64,000 bases of DNA from Cladopsammia gracilis (Eukaryota; Cnidaria; Anthozoa; Scleractinia; Dendrophylliidae), in contig JAJGOT010000204.1 in NCBI GenBank assembly GCA_022457155.1, forward strand, positions 821,501 to 885,500, read 5' to 3'. Below are positions 53,650 through 64,000 of this stretch, in pieces. Made by a program: the position numbers and the translations under genes. The notes beneath the pieces are model-generated. The model searched no databases. It was not told where the DNA came from and worked only from the letters and a program-made list of their open reading frames with translations. Each line of letters starts with the position of its first letter. The stretch's first letter is position 1.

Positions 53650-54721
53650 TTTAAAACGATTGACTGATGTCGTTCACCTCTATTTTCGTTCACGTCAACA
53701 TGTCAGTCATTGTTGAATGGCCTATTTCGAGGGTTCCCCCCTTTCAGTTGCGAACTTTCATCCATTTTTTTACACGTCACGATCAATTACAAAAGTTCTT
53801 TCACGATCACGCCAAGCGGAAAAATCGAGGAATTAGCGTTGTCCGGCTCAGTTTAGATAAAATGAGTGACGTAATGTAGAAAAAAGACGCACATTTATCA
53901 AAACACAGAAACACACGGAAATGAAACCAACTCAAAATGATTCCCGAACACGTTTAATTCAGCACTTGATTCACGTGTCACGTTAAAGTATAAAAAAAGT
54001 GCATTGACAAGCACGTTCGAAAAGATCTTGAGATTAGAAATCACGATTCTAGAATAAATAAAAGTCTCAATCACGTTTCACCGGATAGGACTAGCCCTAT
54101 TCACGCTTCACGTATAAAAAAAATATATGTATATGAGACCCTTAATTTAAAGGCCTCTATTTCAACATTCAACATGGCATTATATAGACTTTAGCCTTCG
54201 TAAAGATCCGTACACGCGCGGCCAGCAGCGATGAGAGGTAGCGGCTGTATTCGCAGCGAGGTTAGGAGCGTTTTAGACACTTACTTCATTTGTTGAGGGG
54301 GCCGAGGGGAGGCAGTCATTTTATACTCGAGTAAATACGGTATCACACCGACCGGCCCGGGCTTGTTCCCGGAACAAGGCACTACTGGACATCGCCGGCA
54401 GCAGTTTGGTTTTTCATGTCTTCATCTGGCCAGGTGTGTAAGATCAGCGCAGGTCCCTATATTCGAACCTAAACTTACGGAGGATATCTCCAATACACGA
54501 ACATCTTATGAGTGACGGTCAGTTTGGTCCGAGAGACTCCAAATTACTGACACCGGAGACACATTCTATGGACAGTCATAAAACGGACACTGGGCCGCTC
54601 TTTGGTGCCCGTGTGTTAAAGGTTCCTAACAGAACTGAGTTTTTTCTTGACTTCCCAATTCGTGACCATTCTTGTCTGCCAAATTGTAAATAGAGCCGCG
54701 TGCGCCTGATCTAAATTAAAG
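53650..54721. other. Upstream-of-MICAL duplicate DNA
   Basis: Mostly the duplicate segment described at 51660-54990. The block around 54455-54545 contains TTACGGAGGATATCTCC and CACGAACATCTTATG, a decayed element shared with 37995-38070. No gene seen. Confidence 0.4.
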
Positions 54722-54841
54722 TGCAAGAATTTGGTTTTATCGACTGAGTCGATAAGGTGAATTAGCCACCGTAAAAAGATTCGTTTTACGGTGGCTAATT
54801 TACCTTATCGACTCAGTCGATAAAACCAAATTCTTGTGCTT
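54722..54841. repeat. Near-perfect 55-bp-armed hairpin
   Basis: GTGCAAGAATTTGGTTTTAT and ATAAAACCAAATTCTTGTGC are outer arms, TCGACTGAGTCGATAAGG and TTACGGTGGCTAATTTACC-type words inner arms, around a centre of about 7 bp. It is related to the weaker repeat at 3280-3383. Confidence 0.88.
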
Positions 54842-55129
54842 CACCCCCACCGACGAAGCACCACAGTTTCTCTAGAAACTAACCTCATTCTAAATTAAAG
54901 TGACCTTTTTCGTTTTTAGAACTTCCCTGGCAGCGCTTTTGAGTCTTTTGACAGCCGGAATCACACTGGAGTCACATGCAAGCGCGGGTCTCATCATGTC
55001 AAACGGCAACATACCAGCATTGTTTGACGCTTTGTTTTCAAAGGACCCCACATTTAAAATAATTGAATACATCGGTCCCTGGTCTCATGAGAAAATGTCT
55101 TTGAATTGCAAATTATATTAATAAAGGAA

Positions 55130-55598
55130 CACTGAGAATCGAAACTGAATAGTGATGTGTCCCTCGGAGACACTGTAGTTCTTAATAGATCCAATACACC
55201 AATAACACAGAGGGAAACTGTCAGAATAAAAATTTAGGGACACTTTTTTACTGACTGTATAATGTAGCAAGATCATTTTGTATCTTTTCAGACAATTGCG
55301 AGACTTTTAGTGCGGGTTACAAAATGACACTGCGACCCTCTCGGTTGTCATGAGCATTCTTCAAACATAGTGACATCTGTCAATTGTTTGAGAAAACAAA
55401 GCTGTTCGAGTTGAATGACCACTGGGGAGAATAAACAGACGTGACATATTATATTGCTACTGAATTTAAATTTTTTCCGTTGCGATGTGTTTTGAATCTG
55501 ATGAGCGTTTGGTTGTCGTGGTATCGGCAATTTTCTAAGACGCATTTATTTCTAGCCCGCATGAAAGCTTCCGAATTACATCCTATGCCATTATTATT
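55130..55598. other. MICAL 5' flank
   Basis: No repeats or other genes recognised. It must hold the MICAL 5' UTR or an intron acceptor. The reading frame is open for some distance upstream of the chosen ATG, so an upstream start or splice junction cannot be excluded. Confidence 0.35.
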
Positions 55599-58500
55599 AT
55601 GGAAAATACCAGCACTGGAAAAGAAACGGCCGAAGACTTGTTCTTCAAGTTCATGGACGCTGAAGACTGTCCCGAAATTACACACACGTTTCGTCGGTTA
55701 GTTAAACTTCTTGGAATCAAAGCCGAAAACCCGCGAGAGTTTTATTCGTTACTGAAAGGAAAACTACAATCATGGAGGTGCAAATCTCTGTGGGAACTGC
55801 TTGACTGTCGCGCTAACCAAACGGAATATGGCAAAGGGAAAATTTGCGAAGACACTCAAGTTTTAATTATCGGCGCAGGTCCCATCGGGTTGAGGACAGC
55901 AATCGAAGTTGCTTTGCTTGGCGCACAAGTTGTGATTGTGGAGAAACGAGAATCCTTTTTACGAAATAATGTTCTTCATTTGTGGCCTTTTCTACTCACA
56001 GACTTTCGTTCGCTTGGAGCAAAGAAATTCTACGGAAAGTTCTGTTCTGGGTCCATCGACCACATCAGTAAGTGTATTTTAAAGTGCTTATCTCGCAAAA
56101 TGTCTCACTGTTGATTCCCTTGCATTTTCGCCTGAGCCTCGATGCGGTTTGAATTATTGACGTATTTATAAATTAATTGATTTATACGCGAATAAGTGCG
56201 TTTGTATTTTCATCTGTACGTCTCGTATTCCTGACTGTCTGTTCACGATATCAAGGGCAACATGATGACACAATATCACTATTTTATTTTTTTGCGCCGA
56301 TTCAAAACATAATCTGATCTGTTTTGAAAGTATACAACGGTTTATATGGTTTGTGTATATACTCGGCTTTATCGATTTTCCTGCTTATGTATTAAATGAA
56401 GACCAAACATATACTTTCATTCGGTGACAATTCAATGTACGATCATCAAATCAAAAAAAACACACAGAATATCGTCATCACGCATATTTGTTGCTTACAA
56501 GCTTTGAATATATTTTGAAATAAATTCACAACATGATTGCTACGGTTGAATGTTACATATTCGTGAGCTTAAATAACTTATCGATCAAAGTTTGATAGTT
56601 TAATTTCAAAGTTTACCGAATTTTCGACGGTCTTCGTTAGGACACGATAAGCCTTCCTAATCTTCAACAACATCGTTTCGCATTGTGAGTTTGTCATGAT
56701 TGTTTATCATGCCGTTGCGAAGAGCAAAAAAAATTCACCACAAGGGGATTTGTGTTTTTAAACTGAAAATGATCTCAGATTTAAATATAATATAATTTTA
56801 TATAATAGTCTATACTTTTAGCGATTACAACTCTTTTAAATTATCCACGCGTGGATACACGTGGAAGCCATTGACTTGCAAGGCAGGATTTTTTTGCGTG
56901 GGATCCACACTTTAGTTCAAAGTTCTAATTGGCATTTTATAGAGCATTTTGTCACCTGTGCTAAATAGAGCTGTTTTAATTTTGATTTGTTTCTCCAGCA
57001 ACCGGAACATAATGTATTTTTGGAATAAAAACTCTAAGTGCATGGTAGAAACACAACGTTTGTTCAGCTATTTCTTCAAATTTTTCACCTTGACACTAAA
57101 TCAGACTAAAAGTTACTGATCACTGAAATATTTTCAACGCGGCAGTCGAAAAAACAATTGTGGGTTTAAAATTAACATATTTAACATTCATTGCCGTTTT
57201 ATTTTTAGATAGCTTTTCCGACATCAAGATAATAAGTTTCTTTTCTTTTCTTTTCTTTTTTTAATTTCATTTGTCAAAACATTTTATATTTTGACTTTAG
57301 GGAGGAAGTGGGACTCGTAGAATGGTAGACGCGCAGGCTATTTTTTAATTTTAGTCATAACAATCTATTTTTAAACTTCTGATTAACGATTATCCGCCCC
57401 TCAAGAAATTAATTAATCGAGGGGTTAAAAATAATTTTATATTTCCACATTCTGTCTTATCTGTTATGTTCTGCCGACTGAATTAGATAGCTTCAAATAA
57501 GCGTGCCTTCCTAGCAGAGCATAAACACATGTAGCATCTAGTTTAAATTTTCAGTTATTGTTATTGTTTGTTTATTTCTTTACACTGCATTGTTGTGTGT
57601 TTCCGATGACTTGTTTTAAAGTTGCTAGCAAAGTTATTACGTACTGCGATAGAACTGTTTCAAAGTGATACAAAATACAGAATCATCTGCAGGCAGTATG
57701 TCGTAAAATTTGGTACGTTGTTTCATGTAAATTGTATTAGTATAAATCTACTAGCGTTCTATCACGAATACTGTTCTCTTATTGGCTGCGCTACTCACTA
57801 TCTATTCTGTTGTAGAAAGTGAGTAGCCAAATGGCAGCCGCTTCTTCGAGTTTTCGAAGTGTCTGTGAAGAGTCTTTGTTGTTAAGTTTCGAACGTGTAG
57901 TAGATTTATACTAAAACAATTAGATTATTTGCGAGCGACAATATTCGTATTGGACTGTAGCTTGCAGTCGAGGCTAATGCGGGGGAATTTGCACGGGAAA
58001 AGATTCCCCGCATGAGCCTTGACTGCAATACTAGTGAAAACATTTTTCTTGAAACATTTGAGAGATGTGCCTGGCCTACAAAGCGCGCGTGCAATCGCGT
58101 TTTAATTTTTTTTATGAATACACTTGTAAAACCTGTCAATCGAAAGTCCGCAGGGCATTTTTATTATAGACAATGGTATATGTAAAAGTTAAAACGCGAT
58201 TGCACGCTTTGCAGCCCAGGTATTTCCTCTGCTGCAGGCATTATGGAAGGGCGATGGAAAACGAATCATTGCGATGACCTGGGCCGTTTTTCTCAACTAG
58301 ATTTGATTCCATTCCAGGTATCCGTCGACTCCAAGCGGTTCTTCTCAAATCTGCGCTCATTTTTGGCGCCAAACTGTACACGGGTGTCACATTTGAACAC
58401 GTGATTGAGCCTAACTCACTGGAAGACGGATGGAAATGCAAAGTGTCTCCCGACACCCACCCCGTCAGTAAGTTTGAATTTGATGTTCTTATTGGAGCTG

Positions 58501-61500
58501 ATGGAAAGAAGAATGTCATCCCTGGATTTCAACAGATTGAGATGAGAGGTAAGTAAAATGATAATTGCATTGTCAATCTTCTAGAGGTGTGATTGAATTT
58601 GTATCGAGTCGTTTCTTCCAGAGTTTACGACAGTCAAATTTTACAAACGTACTGATTCTCGTTATCTACCCCGTTTCCAGGAGAAGAGAAACCCAGTAGC
58701 CAGTTGCATTTACCTTAACGTCTGACTTAACAACTAACGTCGGACGTTCAGTCGAGTCAGAGGGTTAGCAATTACGTCGACCGGTTAAGTTCGATGCAGC
58801 TAGCCCTCGGGGATACGTTTGTCGTCTTATAACTTAACATTGTTGAATTCTTGACTTATATCTTCAACGATACTGGCTAAACGGATAGTGAAAACAGTTT
58901 TGTAGACTGAAATGTTTTCCCTGTGTTTTCCCGCCGTTTTGTCAAAATTAAAGTGAAAAGTCTGAGTGACTTTATGCTTCGGCTTTTTTATCAAGTCCAC
59001 ATTATTTCGTAGGACACGATTGAACCTGCAACTACCCTATTCTTCTCAACATAGTCGGGATTACTCAGTTTCGTTGGTGTTTTTGCGAAGTTTCTGATTC
59101 TCCGGCCTTAGTTTATCAGTTTTAGGTTTTATATTCAGGGAATTAAAACTTGTGTAATTCTGGGTACTGAAATATGCGAATTTACAAGCCGATGATACAA
59201 ACAAAGAAACAAACAAACAACAGTGTTATAGTGGTTATCCCACGTCCCGTTAGCCCAGAATTCTCTTCATGTTTTAAAATATGCTTAAACCCAGGCTAGG
59301 GTAGGAATGGCCACGTACACACTATATAAGAACACTAAAAAAATAATTACTAGTATTTTCGTAGTTGTTGCCCTCTTGTAAAGTTGTTCTTTATATAGTT
59401 TGCGTTTATTTTGTTTTATTAGGCACGCTAGCTATCGGGATAACAGCTAACTTTGTCAACCATGGAAACGAAGACGAAGCTAACGTCGAAGAGATCAGCG
59501 GAATTGCTTACCAATTTAACCCGACATTTTTTGATGACCTATTTGAACAGAAAGGAATCAAGCTGGAAAATATTGTGTACTACAAAGATGAAACACACTA
59601 TTTTGTAATGACGGCTGGGAAAGGAAGCTTACTGAAAAGAGGCGCACTGAAGGAGGTTAACCTTAAGAATCTTGTTTTTGTCTTCCACTTTAAAGAACAT
59701 ACTCTAAAAATCACCCACTTCATGATATCATTGGTAAAATCTGTATTCCTTTGAAACGCAACAAATCGAAAACGATAGCTTTCTTTTGCTAGACATATAA
59801 TTTCCAAGTAATAAGAGTAAATTTTTTTGAAGAAATGGCTTTGTTAACAAATTTGTCTCGCGGTTACAGCGCGAAGAAGAAAAGTGTGAAATGCCACATA
59901 TTTCGTGGTAAATTCAATGAAAGAAAACGTGAGGACTTTCAAATAGGCCAATAGATTGTTTTTCCTTTCATACTCATAGGCACTTTATAAGTGAATCAAA
60001 CTTTGGCTTTGTGTGCTTTGGGCAGGAAACCCTTCGGTCCTAACTATGATAGTACCACATTGAGTTACTAACATAGTGAAGAACAAAAATAACAACAACA
60101 TTTTTTTTCCACATATTTACAGCGAATTTATATGTCCTGTTAGAACGGTTTTTTTAATTGAGTGTCGAAAGTTTGGTTTTGCATTGCTACGCTCTGTGAT
60201 TGGCTAAAAAATCTCGCGGCACTCCATCAACCAATCAGAAGTAAAACCAAAACCAATCGTGACTTGCTCGCACGCGTTTTCCCGCGCTTGGCGCCGGCTA
60301 CATGTATTTGCTTTTGAGTTCTGATTGGTTCATTGGATTGTCTGCGCACGTCTGTTGTGATTGGCCAGAGTAATTGCTTTGGTTTTAATATTACGACACT
60401 CAAAACCGCTCTATGTCCTGTTAAAAAGAGATTACTCCATCACATGATCTGTATTCCTTCTTAATTTCACGCAGGACTTTGGTCAACCCACCAAACTTCT
60501 TGCTCCATGTAACATCGACCATACTAAACTACTGGAATATGTTACTGATGTGGTTACTTACGCCACCAACGGGACGCTGAAGAACTTAGAGCTAAAAATT
60601 CTGAGGAACAACCAGCCAGATATTGCTGCCTTTGACTTCACTTCAATCAAGAAAGCTGAACACGCTGCGAGGATCATAGAAAGAAAAGGAAGTAAACTTT
60701 TAGTGGGACTTGTAGGAGACAGTTTATTGGAGGTAAGACGAGTTAACATTTTCAGAGTGTTTGCACATGACGTCAAAAAAATTCAAAAATCTAAAGTATA
60801 CATCCTACAAAGCTGTTTCTAACATGGTATGTGGATACCAGTGTTATGACCTTCTCACAAAAAGTTTCAGGTTGTAACGATGTTTCGTTTTCGATTTATA
60901 AATGTTGTAAATGTGTCACGCAATTCGTCACGCTATTTCAGATAAGCCGTGAAAATAAACAAAATTGAACTAGTTGAAAGTTATTTTTGAATTATAAATG
61001 CCCATAAGCCGATTTCATGCCTCTTATAGTGAATACAATATTTTGTGATGAGATTTTTGGTGTTATTAAGACTTTGAATTTTTGTCCGCCATGTTGGTGT
61101 CCCTCAGTGGGACACCAAGATGGCCGCTCCATACATTTCTTACTAAAAATGTCTATACTCATTCGCCTATAACTCTTGAATGAAGTGCTCTTGCGCTTCA
61201 AAATTTGGCCCAGATGTGTAGTTTTAAACTCTCTACAATTTCATAAACATTTTAGAATCGAAAACTGCTTCTGAATTGTAATATGACGTCAGTACAAACA
61301 CTCTATTAAGTGTAAAACGTAAATCCCGCTTATCTTGCCCCCGGCAGGTTGGTTGGCTGGATGGTTAAAAAGAAATCACCACTTCCTCGACCACTTTGAT
61401 AAACCAAATGTCGATAAACGGACACTTCTCTAAGACGGACACTTGAAGTTGGTCTCTAATGCACTTCAGTCACTCATTTTACTGCAACTAAACTTTCTAT

Positions 61501-62356
61501 TAAACGGACATCTCTCTTAGATGTGTCCAGACAAGTGGTAACTTATATGAGAGATGACTTCACTTAGGGAAGAAAATTGTAGAACCGTAGCCAGGTTCAA
61601 TTATACTGAGAAAATATGAAAGCGTCCTCTGGCTAAAAAGTTTTAAAAATCCGAGGTTTTGGCTGCCAGTCCTGTAGTCTTTGAAGGGTAAAAAGTAAAT
61701 GATAAAAAACGCGCATGAATTAAAAGATGTAATAAAAAAATTCTCAAATTGTAAAAACAAATTTAGAATGTTTGTACAAAAGAATGCAGTGTTGTCTTGG
61801 TAACGACCGACAGCTCGGATTTTTAAAACTTTTTAGCCAGATAATACTTTTATATTTACTCAGACTTCAGTTAGATTCGTAATCGGTTCCGTATTTTGGG
61901 TTATTTTGCAGAAATGGTCCTTAATATGTTGATCCCAGGGCCTCTCAATTGTTTTAAAGAAATCCAAAATGACCAGAACCAAAAAATAAACGACAAGCAG
62001 ATAAATTTATCTAACCCTCGTGATTTGCCTTTCCTAGCCTTTCTGGCCAACAGGATCTGGATGCGCCCGCGGTGTTTTAAGCGCCCTTGATGCAGCATGG
62101 ATGATCCGCTCATTTGCGCAGGACAAACCCCCACTTCAAATTCTTAGTGAGCGTGAGAATATCTACCGCCTGCTGTCTGGCACAAGCGCGGAGAATCTGC
62201 ACAAAGATCACGCCAAGTATACTATCAACCCAAGCACACGGTACCTGCACATTACACATAAGAGAATTCGTGAGGTGTACCACCTTTATGATACTGACGA
62301 TGCTGTGAACGCTGATTTCAGTATTGGAAGTCCACAAACGGCCTTCAACACTAAAG
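55599..62356 (+). CDS. MICAL: MICAL flavin monooxygenase domain, partial gene
   Basis: MICALs oxidise methionines of F-actin with FAD and NADPH and so disassemble filaments downstream of plexin signalling. Exons here are 55599-56067, 58318-58548, 59423-59655, 60475-60732 and 62038-62356. Phases agree, giving about 503 codons; the last donor GTAACT shows the gene continues past the window, so the CH, LIM and C-terminal parts are not seen. Motifs: [15 protein letters not shown]; the FAD-binding [20 protein letters not shown] with GxGxxG at residues 92-97; EKR at the end of that fold; NVLHLWPF and [64 protein letters not shown], the second FAD motif; and AALDAAW-type helix [12 protein letters not shown]. 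The exon 3 donor GTTAAC is weak but phase-correct. The start MENTSTG fits the length of family N-termini. Identity firm; which paralogue is not decidable. Confidence 0.95.
57961..58030. repeat. Short inverted repeat in MICAL intron 1
   Basis: TTGCAGTCGAGGCTAATGCG and CGCATGAGCCTTGACTGCAA are arms around GGGGAATTTGCACGGGAAAAG. MITE-like. Confidence 0.75.
58069..58220. mobile_element. Palindromic MITE in MICAL intron 1
   Basis: CCTGGCCTACAAAGCGCGCG and CGCTTTGCAGCCCAGG with inner GCAATCGCGTTTTAA/TTAAAACGCGATTGC arms; about 152 bp and about 100 bp before exon 2. The rest of intron 1 (56068-57960) is AT-rich with a TTTTC repeat near 57238. Confidence 0.8.
58690..58805. mobile_element. Decayed GGGGCCAGTTGCAT-family MITE
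   Basis: CCAGTTGCATTTACCTTAACG, AACTAACGTCGGACGTTCAG and GATGCAGCTAGCCC follow the layout of 34571-34691 with many changes. In MICAL intron 2. Confidence 0.65.
60143..60411 (+). mobile_element. CCAAT-rich MITE, copy D, 12-bp flanking repeat
   Basis: 269 bp in MICAL intron 3: ends GAACGGTTTTTTTAATTGAG and CACTCAAAACCGCTC. TATGTCCTGTTA flanks it at 60131-60142 and 60412-60423. This is the only copy with a clear target duplication, and its length points to a Mutator-like or similar transposase. Confidence 0.87.
60752..61312 (+). mobile_element. ~555-bp TIR element, copy 4
   Basis: In MICAL intron 4. Ends AGAGTGTTTGCACATGACGT and GACGTCAGTACAAACACTCT are complementary. The centre has GTCCCTCAGTGGGAC followed by GCTCCATACATTTCTTACT. 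It starts within 20 bp of the exon 4 donor. Confidence 0.88.
61400..61850. repeat. Decayed DNA-element ends in MICAL intron 4
   Basis: 61400-61555 carries CGGACACTTCTCTAAGACGGACACTT and CTATTAAACGGACATCTCT, as at 25865 and 50166. About 61628-61847 is an inverted repeat: CTGGCTAAAAAGTTTTAAAA against TTTTAAAACTTTTTAGCCAG. Confidence 0.65.
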
Positions 62357-62469
62357 GTAACTTAGACTTCGTCTCCAACCTCGCCCCAGGGCATTCTTCG
62401 CTTTCAAAATAGCAGACCGGGCGTCATTTTGAAAGTGGATAAGGTCTTGGGTACGAGGTCGACCTTGTC

Positions 62470-62588
62470 GGCAAACATTCGACTGTTCTCCTTACAATCT
62501 TAGCTGTAAGCATTCTCTCAGATACTTAGGCTCGAAAATATGGAACATTTTGCCTGGCAATTTGAGAAACCTTCCCTCCACCCAGACA
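62470..62588 (+). pseudogene. Possible LINE ORF2 C-terminal scrap
   Basis: The frame around 62507-62588 reads SLRYLGSKIWNILPGNLRNL then STQTFK. This matches the last segment of CR1/RTE-type polyproteins (xLGxKxWNxLPxxLRxxxxxxxFK). It is short and directly precedes the MITE at 62589. Weak call. Confidence 0.4.
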
Positions 62589-62811
62589 TTTAAAGGGACA
62601 CTGTCCCGCTAAAATAGCAAAATTTCGCTGAGCTTCCATTTCCACGTTACATCGCCAAATACCACCAAATATACAACTTAGTGGGATAAAAAGATTCTAT
62701 AGAGCAAAACAAAAGCAGTAGTTTGGAGATAAAGTGTAGGATTGCAAGGATTGAAGTGGATTACAGTTCATGAAAAACACGTTATTTCAGCCGGGACAGT
62801 GTCCCTTTAAA
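62589..62811. mobile_element. TIR MITE (AAAGGGACA family), intact copy
   Basis: 223 bp with ends TTTAAAGGGACACTGTCCCG and CGGGACAGTGTCCCTTTAAA. It shares ends with 14715-15215. In MICAL intron 5. Confidence 0.88.
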
Positions 62812-62837
62812 GGGGCCCAGTATGTCACCATTTATAT

Positions 62838-62862
62838 TGTTACTTTAAAAAGCCATAAGTGA

Positions 62863-62894
<32 letters not shown>

Positions 62895-62980
62895 TATTTA
62901 CAATGGCGAACCGAAGGCGAGCCATTGTAAATCCCATACAGATCGGACGCGAATATTTTATCTGACTTATGAAATGAAAC
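62838..62980. repeat. Inverted repeat with GATCTGTATGGG centre
   Basis: GATCTGTATGGGTATTTACAATGGC and its near-complement around CGAACCGAAGGCGA form the inner arms. ATAAGTGATAGATAAAATAT and ATATTTTATCTGACTTAT are outer arms. Confidence 0.75.
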
Positions 62981-62987
62981 AATGAGT

Positions 62988-63146
62988 AGAGATCTGTATA
63001 AAAAGTTAATGCATACTAATTAGCTCAGCAGAGATCTGTATCAAAAGTTAATGCATACTAATTAGCTCAGCAGAGATCTGTATCAAAAGTTAATGCATAC
63101 TAATTAGCTCAGCAGTGATCTGTATCAAAAGTTAATGCTACTGTTT
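62988..63146 (+). repeat. 42-bp tandem repeat, about 3.7 units
   Basis: Units start AGAGATCTGTATCAAAAGTT and end TACTAATTAGCTCAGC. Differences are one or two bases per unit. GATCTGTAT recurs in the adjacent inverted repeat and at about 63167, so the minisatellite probably grew from the end of a foldback element. Confidence 0.9.
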
Positions 63147-64000
63147 AATAATTCATCAACTCAGTTGATCTGTATTGGGGTTTACAAACCTTCATTAAAC
63201 GTTCACTTCCTTTGTATTTTCCTTATGAATTATTAATGAATTTTATAAATACATATTTGGATCAGTGGAAACCCAATAATAATAATCCTGTTTTGTTTAA
63301 AATTATTCTGCTAAGGCTCTAAGAGTGAAAATACGTGTCGTGGGTTGCAGATGGCCAGGATGAAAATAAATTGCAACTTAAAAAAATTGGGCCAATTTTT
63401 TTAAGTCGACCGCCTTATGTCTCGGAAAATTCGCTAAAATTATGATTATGGTTTATTCTCTCTTCAAAAAATTCACTTGATATCTTCCTCTTAGTGTCTT
63501 ATAGCATTTCGTGTATGACAAAGGTATTTAGATTTAATTTTGGGGCAGTTTTGATCCCAAACCTTCACAATCCTCATGACATGGCTCCTTTAAACGGCAG
63601 ATTTACGCTCGAACCGCCATTTTGAATTTGAAAAAGCGGAAAAGGCCCTGGTGACGAGAGACAATGACTGCCGTGAGACTGCCGTAACTGTGCCCTAAAT
63701 AATAACTAGAATAATGTAAATAATTTTACTTGCACCTTTAAGCCTTGTACAGTTTCTTAGTGTTATAATGTTATTGTAGTTAGGCGTTATTCCCTATTCA
63801 TTCCTGAGATAAAAATGGGCTCATTTGTAATTTGAAATTTGTTTGGAAGAAATATATGTTGGAAGGTCGTGTTTGCGACAGAATACCTCTGCGAATATTT
63901 TCTCTATGACGATGTTTCTGTAATTAGTTGATCTGTTTTAACTGTCGATTAGTAGTAAATTATAACTATAGATTTTTCTTAACTTCGAAAAAAACTAAGT
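63147..64000. other. MICAL intron 5, right edge
   Basis: AT-rich DNA with no further MICAL exon recognised up to the window end. The next exon is expected beyond 64000. Confidence 0.4.

Larger units (their letters stand above)
51660..54990 (+). repeat. Diverged duplicate segment (partner at 37100-38365)
   Basis: Blocks in order match the partner: ATAATCAGTTCCTG then TTGTATCTTGAAACTG, CACTGCCTCACTG, TATTTCAACATTCAACATGG, GGCTTGTTCCCGGAACAAGG, ATAAAACGGACACTGGG and TTCCCTGGCAGCGCTTTTGA. This copy is longer because a CCAAT MITE fragment and other DNA entered it. It ends shortly before MICAL, so it may be the MICAL upstream region. Confidence 0.72.

Noticed and set aside
54900..55121. 73-residue frame followed by AATAAA
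   Set aside because: It begins in duplicate-segment DNA whose partner at 38.3 kb does not keep the frame. Joining it to the upstream 53347 frame by splicing gives an immediate stop. No domain.

Overview
This window is nuclear DNA of an animal, most likely an anthozoan cnidarian and probably a stony coral. Compact animal genes with many short exons and GT-AG introns sit in AT-rich, MITE-packed DNA, and the tRNA-derived SINEs look like those common in coral and anemone genomes. The species call is inference; the genes and repeats are read from the sequence.

Six protein genes are visible. (1) 2-220 (+): the last two helices of a rhodopsin-type GPCR entering from the left. (2) 7417-19278 (-): a complete 8-exon deoxyhypusine synthase gene (DHPS, 363 aa). 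(3) 19478-26255 (+): a complete 6-exon DNTTIP2/Fcf2-family pre-rRNA processing gene (351 aa). It lies head-to-head with DHPS across 199 bp holding a CACGTG E-box. (4) 29607-36293 (+): a complete 7-exon coiled-coil gene, best read as basal body-orientation factor BBOF1 (557 aa). (5) 45712-48900 (+): a TRIM gene (RING, two B-boxes, coiled coil, filamin repeat; TRIM45-like) with a one-base frameshift in its first coding exon. (6) 55599-62356 and beyond (+): the flavin monooxygenase part of a MICAL gene running off the right edge. Genes 2 and 3 link to protein synthesis (eIF5A hypusination and ribosome biogenesis); the others show no obvious pathway link.

Most of the rest is mobile DNA. It includes a 5'-truncated LINE with a perfect 14-bp target duplication (9285-10811), two non-autonomous hAT elements with 8-bp duplications (12655-13343 and 40371-41785), and several PIF/Harbinger-like elements with TTA or TAA duplications. 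There are many palindromic MITEs, four tRNA-type SINEs or fragments, and a second LINE relic inside a TIR element. Four copies of one ~555-bp TIR element sit in introns of four different genes.

The most unusual stretch is 38.8-44.7 kb. A 183-bp-armed palindrome abuts one 193-bp satellite unit. A 2.56-kb TIR element separates that unit from 14 more near-identical units, and that TIR element contains the 1.4-kb hAT, which contains smaller inverted repeats. A diagnostic base in the array follows a six-unit higher-order period. Other points of note are a ~1-kb tandem duplication that copied the last DNTTIP2 exon (the copy has a stop), a diverged segment pair on either side of the TRIM gene (37.1-38.4 and 51.7-55.0 kb), and a possible secreted eight-cysteine peptide at 53347-53625.
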